From: Solobacterium sp.
GTDB lineage: Bacteria; Bacillota_I; Bacilli_A; Erysipelotrichales; Erysipelotrichaceae
Assembly: GCA_016284975.1 (NCBI GenBank)
Contig: JAEEPV010000066.1
Coordinates: 1 to 9,202, forward strand
DNA: 9,202 bases
Direction: 5' to 3'
Part shown: piece by piece, positions 1 through 5,795 of the stretch
Numbering within the stretch: the stretch's first letter is position 1
Layout: the number at the start of each line of letters is the position of its first letter
The notes under the pieces: generated by a model
Told to the model about the DNA's origin: nothing
Databases searched by the model: none
The model's input: the letters and a program-made list of their open reading frames with translations, nothing else
Made by a program: the position numbers and the translations under genes

Positions 1-1
1 G

Positions 2-496
2 ATCATTACCACGGCTGCGGCCGCTTCTGCGGCAATCGGCGCGGTACCGATCGCGGTCCCGGATTCCACCATTCTGATTCCGATTCAGAGCCGGATGATC
101 AGGGAACTGACAAAGGCATATGATCTGCAGGAAGATGAATTGAACCGGGATATTTCCAGGAAAGTACTGCAGATCGGTGCGACAACGATCGCCGGCAAGG
201 CAATCGTCAAGGCACTGAAACAGGTGCCGCTGCTGAACATCGCGGCATCACTTGTAGATGCGGTTGTGGCCGGGACGGTGACCTTTGTGCTGGGGAAGAC
301 GTCTGCGATGATCTTTGAGAGAGTCTATACCGGAGAATTTGATCCGCTTTCCATGCCGGTTGATGAAGAACTCAAACGGATCTTTGATGATCTGATGCCG
401 GACGTCACGGAACAGATCTCAGGTTTCCTGGAAGAGACGAAAGGCTCTCTGACCTTGAATCAGATTAAAAACTTCTTTATATCGCTGAAGCCGTAA
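2..496 (+). CDS. DUF697-type GTPase-associated membrane protein, C-terminal part (5' end outside window)
   Basis: The reading frame is open from base 2, so the gene begins upstream of the window. The ATG at 95 is internal, because the residues before it already belong to the domain. About 164 C-terminal residues are visible. They begin with a small-residue hydrophobic stretch (AAAASAAIGAVPIAVPDST) followed by ILIPIQSRMI. This matches the DUF697 signature of an Ala/Gly/Pro-rich segment, then an L-I-P-I-Q motif and an M-I pair. A second hydrophobic, glycine-containing stretch follows (visible residues about 57-100, including AIVKALKQVPLLNIAASLVDAVVAGTV in two pieces), then a charged C-terminal tail. 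In Bacillota this domain usually follows an Era/Ras-like GTPase domain in a membrane-associated protein, so the missing part may be a GTPase (inference). Its biochemical role is not established. The stop lies 73 bases before a hairpin shared with the convergent gene. Confidence 0.8.
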   Translation: MITTAAAASAAIGAVPIAVPDSTILIPIQSRMIRELTKAYDLQEDELNRDISRKVLQIGATTIAGKAIVKALKQVPLLNIAASLVDAVVAGTVTFVLGKTSAMIFERVYTGEFDPLSMPVDEELKRIFDDLMPDVTEQISGFLEETKGSLTLNQIKNFFISLKP

Positions 497-569
497 AGGC
501 GGATCGACGATATGGCCAGGGATGACACTTAGAACAAAATCCTATGCGGAGTGGTAATCTTGCACAGAA

Positions 570-606
570 AAATCGGTCCTGTGACGGTAATGTCCTTGAC
601 CGATTT
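570..606. terminator. Inverted repeat between convergent genes, possible bidirectional terminator
   Basis: Arms AAATCGGTC (570-578) and GACCGATTT (598-606) pair perfectly over 9 bp around a 19-base loop. Read on the minus strand the stem runs into TTTTTC, which suits termination of the minus gene ending at 643. On the plus strand the following T content is poor (CCGTTTC). It lies between the stops of two convergent genes, where a shared terminator is expected. Confidence 0.5.
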
Positions 607-642
607 CCGTTTCAGTATCAGTAATTAAATATCGGGCAGCTC

Positions 643-1092
643 TCAAAAAAGGCTTGGCAGATTCGTGATCTGCACTTCACTTCTGGTGGCAGAACAGTCT
701 TCCGTTTCATAAAACAGAAACAGGTAAGCCAGATCCATGGTGAGACCGCGCTGACGATTGATGGAAAGGCGAATCAGATCGCCGACGGTTTCTGCCTTTT
801 CAAGTGTCAGGGTATTGGAACCACTGCGCTCATCGCTGAACATCAGGACCAGTCTGTGCTGAGCGAATCGCTCTTCCGGCCACTCGGAAAGGACTTCCTG
901 AGAAAGCCGATCGGAGATACCGAGTCCTTTCTGCAGCTCGGCAAGAAGAGAAGCCAGTTCGGAATGGTCTTTGATCAGACGGGAGAAAATGAAGCCGTCT
1001 GTGATCGGATGATCGGAGTGTTCATTGAGAAACTGAAACTGTTCCTCATCAAAGGACAGGTGTGTCCGCTTAATCGTTAATGTATTTTCCAT
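643..1092 (-). CDS. Hypothetical protein, 149 residues, minus strand
   Basis: I do not recognise this family. The frame extends back to a TTG at 1110. I chose the ATG at 1092 because a good -10 element (TATACT) overlaps the upstream extension and neither start has a Shine-Dalgarno. The predicted protein is soluble: no signal peptide, no membrane segment and a single Cys (133). The N-terminal half is acidic and helical (for example SFDEEQFQFLNEH at 13-25, then LIKDHSELASLLAELQKGLG at 39-58). The C-terminal half alternates hydrophobic and polar residues and ends in a hydrophobic LAYLFLFYETED segment at 121-132. It is divergent from the gene at 1135 (42 bases apart) and convergent with the DUF697 gene. 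An opposing open frame at 856-1080 is shorter and has no start signals. Reality as a gene is supported by frame length, promoter and terminator placement, not by homology. Confidence 0.6.
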   Translation of the reverse strand: MENTLTIKRTHLSFDEEQFQFLNEHSDHPITDGFIFSRLIKDHSELASLLAELQKGLGISDRLSQEVLSEWPEERFAQHRLVLMFSDERSGSNTLTLEKAETVGDLIRLSINRQRGLTMDLAYLFLFYETEDCSATRSEVQITNLPSLF

Positions 1093-1098
1093 ATAAAA

Positions 1099-1104
1099 AG
1101 TATA
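1099..1104 (-). promoter_or_regulatory. -10 element of the minus-strand gene, predicted leaderless
   Basis: On the minus strand TATACT (5 of 6 to TATAAT) is followed by exactly 6 bases and then the ATG at 1092, so a start 7 bases after the -10 would fall on the A of the ATG. No convincing -35 hexamer is seen 16-18 bases upstream (CTTCCC/TTCCCT). No Shine-Dalgarno precedes the ATG. Confidence 0.4.
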
Positions 1105-1124
1105 AAGCAAAATGAAAGGCAGGG

Positions 1125-1130
1125 AAGGAG
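1125..1130 (+). promoter_or_regulatory. Ribosome binding site of the 1135 gene
   Basis: AAGGAG lies 4 bases before the ATG at 1135, within a longer purine run (AGGGAAGGAG). Together these fix the start of the 411-residue protein. A possible plus-strand -10 (TATAAA, 1101-1106) overlaps the minus-strand -10 on the other strand, but its -35 is weak. Confidence 0.75.
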
Positions 1131-1134
1131 CTAT

Positions 1135-2370
1135 ATGAGCAGTGAACCGATCAAAATGAAGCAGGTGACGCTGAAGGAAGCGGAGACCGGCAAAAACATG
1201 ATCATTCAGACTCTGCCGGAAGGATGGAAATCAACGGTACGAGTGTTCCGGGACCGTTACCGCGGCAGGGGACAGCCGTTTTTGGTGACTACTTCGACGT
1301 TATCCCCCGACGGAAGATCTGCAGTCTTTTACAATTCCGCCGCACATTACCGGGATGATCACCTGGCATCGCACGAAGACTTCTCCACGGATCTGTACGG
1401 AATTCTGTATCGGAAGATTATGACTTCGGAGAAGTATCTTGAAGACAAAGCGGCGCTGGAACTGAAGGAAGTGACAAATCTGCGGCTGGTGAAACAGTCC
1501 GACTGGGCCGGCAACGCAAAGAAACAGGAAGAACTTCGGGCAAAAAAGGAAAAAGAATACGGGGATGACCCCAATACCGTGATCGACAGAGTGTATCGAA
1601 AAGGCATTGTTCAGGAATATGCCTTCGAACGGGACGGTTATCCGAGGAGGAGGTTCTACTCGATTCTTCTGGAAGCGACAGAGATTGCGGTATGGCGTGA
1701 CATACCGTACCAGATTACCGCAATTCTGAACAATCCATTTATGGCAGATATCAGTCAGCTGGCACTGAAGACGTATCCGTATGCACGATATGACAAAAAT
1801 CTAGGAAAGTGGATCTATACGCTGAGCTACTATGTTGACTGGACGGTGCGCCAGATCCTGATCATGGACGTACCGGAAAAGGAAAGCCAGCAGATGTATT
1901 CCAGTGTTTTTCTTCCCGCAGTGAATGCCGGCACCGGCTACGCGGATGATCTGATCAAAGAGCGCGATGAAATGCAGCAGGCGCGTGATGACCGGAACCG
2001 AAAGAAACGGGATGAAATCTCCAGAGAACGGATCGCGAAGCGGACAGAAGAAAAACGGGCAAGGGATGAAGAGGAAGCACACCGGGAGCGCGACCGGCAG
2101 GCACGGGAAAAACTGCGGCAGACACAGAAGGAGATTGAGGAAATCCGGAAGTCTGCATATGAAAACACAAGGAAAACCCAGGACAGGGTCCGGGAGATGT
2201 GGACAGATACGATTCGCGGCGATACCAGATTCGTTGATAAGTATGGCGGGGAACATGTCATCCACACCTACGACAACTATGCGTACAAAAGCGGAAGCTC
2301 CTATGTCACAAGTGATTCTCCGCTTGATCATGGCTGGGACTGGGAAGAACTGGAAAAGAAGAAATACTGA
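1135..2370 (+). CDS. Hypothetical protein, 411 residues, with long charged helix and aromatic/Asp C-terminal module
   Basis: No function can be named. No signal peptide or transmembrane segment is visible, so it is probably cytoplasmic. Residues 1-260 look like a globular region, with a Trp/Gly-rich start (LPEGWKSTVRVFRDRYRGRG, 27-46), a basic/acidic patch near 128-142 and a hydrophobic-aromatic stretch at 175-242. Residues about 272-352 form one continuous, extremely charged Arg/Glu/Lys/Asp helix, likely a coiled coil or single alpha-helix. The last 55 residues return to an ordered, aromatic composition: WTDTIRGDTRF at 356-366, then VDKYGG, TYDNYAYKSG and SDSPLDHGWDWEELE at 393-407. That tail resembles a C-terminal module I recall in Bacillota proteins of unknown function (memory, not verified). 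The start has a strong AAGGAG site. A secreted protein gene follows 44 bases downstream, with its own promoter sequence in the gap. Confidence 0.8.
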   Translation: MSSEPIKMKQVTLKEAETGKNMIIQTLPEGWKSTVRVFRDRYRGRGQPFLVTTSTLSPDGRSAVFYNSAAHYRDDHLASHEDFSTDLYGILYRKIMTSEKYLEDKAALELKEVTNLRLVKQSDWAGNAKKQEELRAKKEKEYGDDPNTVIDRVYRKGIVQEYAFERDGYPRRRFYSILLEATEIAVWRDIPYQITAILNNPFMADISQLALKTYPYARYDKNLGKWIYTLSYYVDWTVRQILIMDVPEKESQQMYSSVFLPAVNAGTGYADDLIKERDEMQQARDDRNRKKRDEISRERIAKRTEEKRARDEEEAHRERDRQAREKLRQTQKEIEEIRKSAYENTRKTQDRVREMWTDTIRGDTRFVDKYGGEHVIHTYDNYAYKSGSSYVTSDSPLDHGWDWEELEKKKY

Positions 2371-2375
2371 GCGGT

Positions 2376-2405
2376 TTGACGTTTTTTCAGCCGCTGTCGT
2401 AGAAT
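2376..2405 (+). promoter_or_regulatory. Sigma-A-type promoter immediately before the secreted-protein gene
   Basis: TTGACG (2376-2381, 5 of 6 to TTGACA) and TAGAAT (2400-2405, 5 of 6 to TATAAT) are separated by 18 bases. Transcription would start near 2411-2413, and the ATG is at 2415. The leader would thus be 0 to 4 bases and no Shine-Dalgarno is present. Confidence 0.55.
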
Positions 2406-2414
2406 GTCAATGTC

Positions 2415-3086
2415 ATGAGAACACGACATGTTTTTGCTTGTGCCCTCGCAGGGGCGGCGATACTGACATGTACTTCCGGGTTTACCCAGGGAGAGTTTTC
2501 ACTTGCGAAGCTGAAGAATTATAAAAAGGAATTCAAATCCATCAGTATTGGTGCCTGTTCCACCAGCAGCACCAAGACCTATGAAGACTACCGGATGATT
2601 ACGAGTGTCGGCAGTGCGCAGTATCAGTATATTCACAACCACTGTACCGTCGATGAAAAGACCGGTTTTCTGATTGATGAAGAAGGCTTTATGGGCGTGG
2701 CTATGGGCTATGCTTTTGGGGAAATCGGTTCCCGTTATTATATTGAACTTGATACCGGCATCACGATTCCGGTTGTGAAGGTGGACGCCAAGGCATCTGA
2801 GCACGCACCGAATGGCTGCAGTGCGGCAAGTGATGCGAGTGTAATCGAATTTGTAATCGATACAGACCGTGCAACAGCCTATTTCGGGGGAGCGAATGGA
2901 CTGGCCTCTTCCGGCAACTTCAATAACTATAAGTACCTGAAAGGCAGTATTTCGGATATTGAACGGGTTACGGATGAACGGATTGAAACGGGTATATTCT
3001 ATTTCTTTTCGCTTGATCAGGATCAGATGAAGAGCACGGAAGAGTATGATCATGTCCGGATGGTGGAAGGCGGATTTCGAAAATAA
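2415..3086 (+). CDS. Secreted protein of unknown function, 223 residues
   Basis: The N-terminus is a signal peptide: MRTRH, then a hydrophobic core (residues 6-19) and small residues CTSG at 19-22, with likely cleavage near 22-26. ILTC is not a proper lipobox, so a lipoprotein is unlikely. The mature part has Cys 48, 77 and 135. It has a compact beta-rich centre: MGVAMGYAFGEIGSRYYIELD (93-113, given only to locate it), then TGITIPVVKVDAKASEH (114-130), NGCS (133-136) and SVIEFVID (142-149). The pattern of G-x-A, then IG-x-RY, then LD-x-G-x-x-I, then a V-D-x-K/H segment and an EFV(I/V)D strand matches, from memory, small secreted Bacillota proteins thought to fold as barrel domains. I cannot assign an enzyme activity. 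The 55-residue peptide gene follows 60 bases downstream with no convincing promoter between, so the two are probably co-transcribed. Confidence 0.8.
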   Translation: MRTRHVFACALAGAAILTCTSGFTQGEFSLAKLKNYKKEFKSISIGACSTSSTKTYEDYRMITSVGSAQYQYIHNHCTVDEKTGFLIDEEGFMGVAMGYAFGEIGSRYYIELDTGITIPVVKVDAKASEHAPNGCSAASDASVIEFVIDTDRATAYFGGANGLASSGNFNNYKYLKGSISDIERVTDERIETGIFYFFSLDQDQMKSTEEYDHVRMVEGGFRK

Positions 3087-3133
3087 TTCTGCTAAATGCG
3101 GGGATTTTTGGTAAATGGTTCGTACATTACTAT

Positions 3134-3140
3134 AGGAGGA
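3134..3140 (+). promoter_or_regulatory. Strong ribosome binding site of the 55-residue peptide
   Basis: AGGAGGA lies 6 bases before the ATG at 3147. This is the best Shine-Dalgarno in the window and is the main reason to accept such a short gene. Confidence 0.8.
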
Positions 3141-3146
3141 TGAACT

Positions 3147-3314
3147 ATGAAGAAGCAGATGGGAATTATTAAATCCGATGATGAAAAGATCCTTGACCAG
3201 GTCAACGGAGGAATAGATCAGGAAGAAGATACAGAAGAGGCGAGAGCAGTTCGTAAAGTGGCGATCAATCAGAAAGATAATCCCGGCGGGAACGAGGAAA
3301 TTTTCAAGCGATAA
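3147..3314 (+). CDS. Small peptide with double-glycine-type leader, 55 residues
   Basis: The sequence starts MKKQMGIIKSDDEKILDQ and continues VNGGIDQEEDTEEARAV. Residues 13-22 (EKILDQVNGG) fit the double-glycine leader pattern cut by C39-peptidase exporters: Leu at -7, Val at -4 and Gly-Gly at -2/-1. Cutting after Gly22 would leave a 33-residue core with 9 acidic and 6 basic residues, no Cys, few hydrophobics and a second Gly-Gly at 47-48. That composition is unlike a pore-forming bacteriocin. A signalling peptide, a RiPP-like precursor, or a small regulatory protein with a chance GG are all possible. The gene is real on the strength of its AGGAGGA site and the terminator 28 bases after the stop. 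It lies directly downstream of the secreted-protein gene. No exporter, protease or modification enzyme is seen in the window. Confidence 0.7.
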   Translation: MKKQMGIIKSDDEKILDQVNGGIDQEEDTEEARAVRKVAINQKDNPGGNEEIFKR

Positions 3315-3342
3315 GCTTTGACCTCATACTGAAAGAAAAACG

Positions 3343-3393
3343 AAAACCTGTATCAGATCGGGCGAAATCGCAACGGTCAGAGACAGGTTTTTT
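3343..3393 (+). terminator. Rho-independent terminator ending the 1135-3314 cluster
   Basis: Outer arms AAAACCTGT (3343-3351) and ACAGGTTTT (3383-3391) pair over 9 bp. An inner stem GATCG/CGGTC (5 bp, one G-U) extends the hairpin across a 4x4 internal loop. A run of six T (3388-3393) follows the G-C part. The A-rich left arm gives some activity on the other strand too, but no minus gene ends here. Confidence 0.8.
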
Positions 3394-3434
3394 CTATGAA
3401 GCCGCCCAAAATGTAACAAATCGGTCTGATTTTC

Positions 3435-3449
3435 ATTTTTTTGAAATTT
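3435..3449. promoter_or_regulatory. Weak CodY-box-like palindrome upstream of serC
   Basis: The 15 bases match the CodY consensus AATTTTCWGAAAATT at 12 of 15 positions (mismatches at 2, 7 and 13). They lie 48 bases upstream of the serC -10. The surrounding 60 bases are very A/T-rich, which makes chance matches likely. Confidence 0.2.
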
Positions 3450-3496
3450 TTCATCAATTTGGCTGCTTTTCCATATAACTTGTGCAAAAAATCTCA

Positions 3497-3502
3497 TATA
3501 AT
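3497..3502 (+). promoter_or_regulatory. -10 element of the serC-serA operon
   Basis: A perfect TATAAT, giving a predicted start near 3509 and a leader of about 23 bases. No good -35 is seen at the usual distance (TATAAC at 3474-3479), which suggests dependence on the A/T-rich upstream DNA or an activator. The short leader leaves no room for a T-box or riboswitch downstream of this start. Confidence 0.6.
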
Positions 3503-3531
3503 GTTTTCGTTATGCAAGGGGGAAAGAACGT

Positions 3532-4623
3532 ATGAGTCGTGTGTATAACTTTTCGGCCGGACCGGCAGTATTGCCGGAAGAAGTGCTGAAGCAGTGTGCG
3601 GATGAAATGATGGACTACCAGGGAAGCGGGATGTCGGTCATGGAAATGTCACATCGTGGAAAAGTTTATGATGGCATTATCAAGGAAGCGGAAAAGGATC
3701 TGCGCGAACTGATGGGAATTCCGGAAGATTACGCAGTATTGTTCCTGCAGGGGGGTGCATCGACTCAGTTTGCGATGATCCCTATGAACCTTATGAAAAA
3801 CCGCAAGGCCGCATATATTGTGACCGGGCAGTGGGCTAAGAAAGCTGCCGCAGAGGCTTCAAAATACGGAGAAGCAGTTGTTGTGGCTTCCTCGGCAGAT
3901 AAAACCTTCTCCTATATTCCGGACTGCAGTGATCTCGATATTCCGGAAGATGCGGATTACGTATATATCTGCGAAAACAATACGATTTACGGTACCGAGT
4001 ACAAGGAACTGCCGAATACCAAAGGCCATATCCTGGTATCCGATATTTCCAGCTGCTTCCTGAGCCGGCCGATGGACGTGACAAAGTATGGTCTGGTGTA
4101 CGGAGGAGTACAGAAGAATGTCGGTCCTGCCGGTGTCACAATCGTCATTATCCGTAAGGATCTGATCCGTGAGGATGTGCTGGAAGGAACTCCGACCATG
4201 CTGACATATAAGACCCATGCGGATGCAGACAGCCTTTATAACACGCCGCCATGCTGGAATATCTATGTATGTGGTCTGGTATTCAAGTGGCTTAAGAAAC
4301 AGGGTGGTCTTGAGGTGATCGCGAAGCGGAACGAGGAGAAGGCCAGGATCCTGTATGACTTCCTCGATCAGTCAAAACTGTTTAAAGGTACTGTTGAAAA
4401 GAAAGACCGGTCACTCATGAATGTACCGTTTGTAACGGGAGATGAGGAACTCGATAAACGCTTTGTAAAGGAAGCGGAAGCGGCAGGTCTGGTATCTCTT
4501 AAGGGACACCGTTCGGTCGGCGGTATGCGGGCATCCATTTATAACGCAATGCCGAAAGAAGGCGTCGAAAAGCTTGTCGCCTTTATGAAACAGTTTGAAG
4601 AAGCAAACGGAAAGGGACAGTAA
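3532..4623 (+). CDS. serC: Phosphoserine aminotransferase SerC
   Basis: Converts 3-phosphohydroxypyruvate and glutamate to O-phosphoserine and 2-oxoglutarate, the second step of serine synthesis, in the cytoplasm with pyridoxal phosphate. At 363 residues it is the usual family length. The N-terminal YNFSAGPAVLPEEVL is diagnostic. GGAST (74-78) is the cofactor-phosphate loop. ENNTIYGTEY (148-157) is the Bacillota form of the substrate-binding segment. Asp171 in VSDISSCFLSRP pairs with the cofactor ring, and Lys195 in GGVQKNVGPAG is the Schiff-base lysine. RSVGGMRASIYNAMP near the C-terminus is the substrate-contacting motif. The start is preceded by AAGGGGG (3516-3522) at 9 bases. serA begins 2 bases after the stop, so the two are one operon and probably translationally coupled. 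Confidence 0.98.
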   Translation: MSRVYNFSAGPAVLPEEVLKQCADEMMDYQGSGMSVMEMSHRGKVYDGIIKEAEKDLRELMGIPEDYAVLFLQGGASTQFAMIPMNLMKNRKAAYIVTGQWAKKAAAEASKYGEAVVVASSADKTFSYIPDCSDLDIPEDADYVYICENNTIYGTEYKELPNTKGHILVSDISSCFLSRPMDVTKYGLVYGGVQKNVGPAGVTIVIIRKDLIREDVLEGTPTMLTYKTHADADSLYNTPPCWNIYVCGLVFKWLKKQGGLEVIAKRNEEKARILYDFLDQSKLFKGTVEKKDRSLMNVPFVTGDEELDKRFVKEAEAAGLVSLKGHRSVGGMRASIYNAMPKEGVEKLVAFMKQFEEANGKGQ

Positions 4624-4625
4624 TC

Positions 4626-5789
4626 ATGGGTAAATATGCTTGCCTGAATAATATTGCGGAAGTCGGGCTGAAACGCTTTCATCCAGGCTTTGAACAGACG
4701 GATGATCTGAAGGAAGCGGAAGGACTTCTGGTGCGTTCCGCAAGTCTTCATGAAATGGAATTCAGTGAAAATCTGCTTGCGATCGCAAGAGCCGGCGCAG
4801 GCGTGAACAACATTCCACTGGAGCGCTGTGCGGAAAAGGGTATTGTTGTATTTAACACCCCGGGTGCCAATGCCAACGGTGTCAAGGAACTCGTCTTTGC
4901 AGGAATGCTGCTGGCGAGCAGGGATATTGTAGAAGGCATTGACTGGGTGCGTGATAACAAGGATGATCCGGAAATCGCGAAAGATACGGAAAAACAGAAA
5001 AAGCAGTTTGCCGGAACCGAACTCGAAGGGAAAAAACTCGGCATTATCGGCCTTGGCGCGATCGGTGTCCGGGTAGCCAACTCAGCTGTATATATGGGAA
5101 TGGATGTCTATGGCTATGACCCGTATGTTTCGGTTGAACATGCATGGCACCTGTCAAGGAAGATTACGCATGTTCTGAATGTCGAAGACATCTATAAGGA
5201 ATGCGACTATATTACGATCCACGTTCCGCTGATGGAGCAGACAAAAGGGATGATCAATGCAGATGCGATTGCCATGATGAAGAACGGCGTTGTTATTATC
5301 AATATGGCGCGTGACCTTCTGGTTGATGAAAAGGCAATGCTGGAAGCGGTGGATGCCGGCAAGGTAAGACGGTATGTCAGCGATTTCCCGAATCCGCTGG
5401 TATCCGGACATCCGCACTGCATTACAACTCCGCATCTTGGTGCTTCCACCGAGGAATCGGAAGACAACTGTGCCATGATGGCAGTGGATGAACTGCAGGA
5501 ATATCTGGAAAACGGCAATATCCGTAATTCCGTAAACTATCCGAACTGCGATATGGGTATCTGCCAGACGGCAGGAAGAATCGGTATCTTCCATAAAAAT
5601 CAGAAAAACATGATCGGCGGATTTACGGCAATCATGGGAGAAGCCGGAATCAACATCGCGGAAATGGCCAATAAGTCAAGACAGGAAGTAGCCTACAGCC
5701 TGTTCGATATTGACAGTGCGGCAGATGAAGCCGTTCTCGAAAAGCTGAAGGCAATGGAAGGTGTCTACCGCGTTCGGGTGATCAGGTAA
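4626..5789 (+). CDS. serA: D-3-phosphoglycerate dehydrogenase SerA, short form with ACT domain
   Basis: Oxidises 3-phosphoglycerate to 3-phosphohydroxypyruvate with NAD, the committed step of serine synthesis and the partner of SerC. The 387 residues run as substrate domain (1-about 90), Rossmann NAD domain with GLGAIG at 142-147, return to the substrate domain (about 275-305), then a C-terminal ACT domain (about 317-387). Arg229 (INMARDLL) and His270 (TTPHLGAST) are the expected catalytic residues. The region that normally carries the catalytic Glu (DVFPTEP in E. coli) reads SDFPNPL (252-258), two residues shorter and without Glu. The ACT domain keeps His323-x-Asn325, matching the serine-binding His344/Asn346 of E. 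coli SerA, so feedback inhibition by serine is plausible. The start has AAAGGGA (4611-4617) inside the end of serC. A terminator follows 6 bases after the stop. Confidence 0.97.
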   Translation: MGKYACLNNIAEVGLKRFHPGFEQTDDLKEAEGLLVRSASLHEMEFSENLLAIARAGAGVNNIPLERCAEKGIVVFNTPGANANGVKELVFAGMLLASRDIVEGIDWVRDNKDDPEIAKDTEKQKKQFAGTELEGKKLGIIGLGAIGVRVANSAVYMGMDVYGYDPYVSVEHAWHLSRKITHVLNVEDIYKECDYITIHVPLMEQTKGMINADAIAMMKNGVVIINMARDLLVDEKAMLEAVDAGKVRRYVSDFPNPLVSGHPHCITTPHLGASTEESEDNCAMMAVDELQEYLENGNIRNSVNYPNCDMGICQTAGRIGIFHKNQKNMIGGFTAIMGEAGINIAEMANKSRQEVAYSLFDIDSAADEAVLEKLKAMEGVYRVRVIR

Positions 5790-5795
5790 ATGAAG

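Noticed and set aside
95..496. A complete 133-residue gene starting at the ATG at 95
   Set aside because: The frame is open to base 2, and the residues before the ATG belong to the DUF697 motif, so this is the 3' part of a longer gene.
856..1080. Plus-strand frame of 74 codons
   Set aside because: No ribosome site, and fully inside the longer minus-strand gene, which has promoter and terminator support.
1801..2331. Minus-strand open frames at 1801-2331 and 1938-2267
   Set aside because: Antisense to the charged-helix part of the 411-residue protein. Their Arg/Ser/Cys/Phe-rich content comes from the GAA/CGG-rich codons of the real frame.
2429..2475. Lipoprotein lipobox in the secreted protein
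   Set aside because: The sequence before Cys19 is ILT, with Leu at -2 and Thr at -1, which does not fit the usual lipobox. An ordinary signal peptidase I site is more likely.
1967..2524. Plus-strand frame of 185 codons overlapping two genes
   Set aside because: It is a shifted frame of the charged helix and runs into the secreted-protein gene. It has no start signals and an implausible Arg/Gly/Lys-rich composition. I see no sign of programmed frameshifting.
2499..3053. Minus-strand frame of 184 codons
   Set aside because: Antisense to the secreted protein, whose signal peptide, ordered domain and promoter make the plus strand the coding one.
3123..3133. A separate promoter (TACATT or TACTAT) for the 55-residue peptide
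   Set aside because: No -35 at 16-18 bases, and the predicted start would fall inside the ribosome binding site. Co-transcription with the preceding gene is simpler.
3394..3531. T-box or other riboswitch leader for serCA
   Set aside because: The -10 at 3497-3502 leaves a leader of only about 23 bases. The hairpin at 3343-3393 lies upstream of that start and fits a terminator of the preceding cluster. No T-box sequence was seen.
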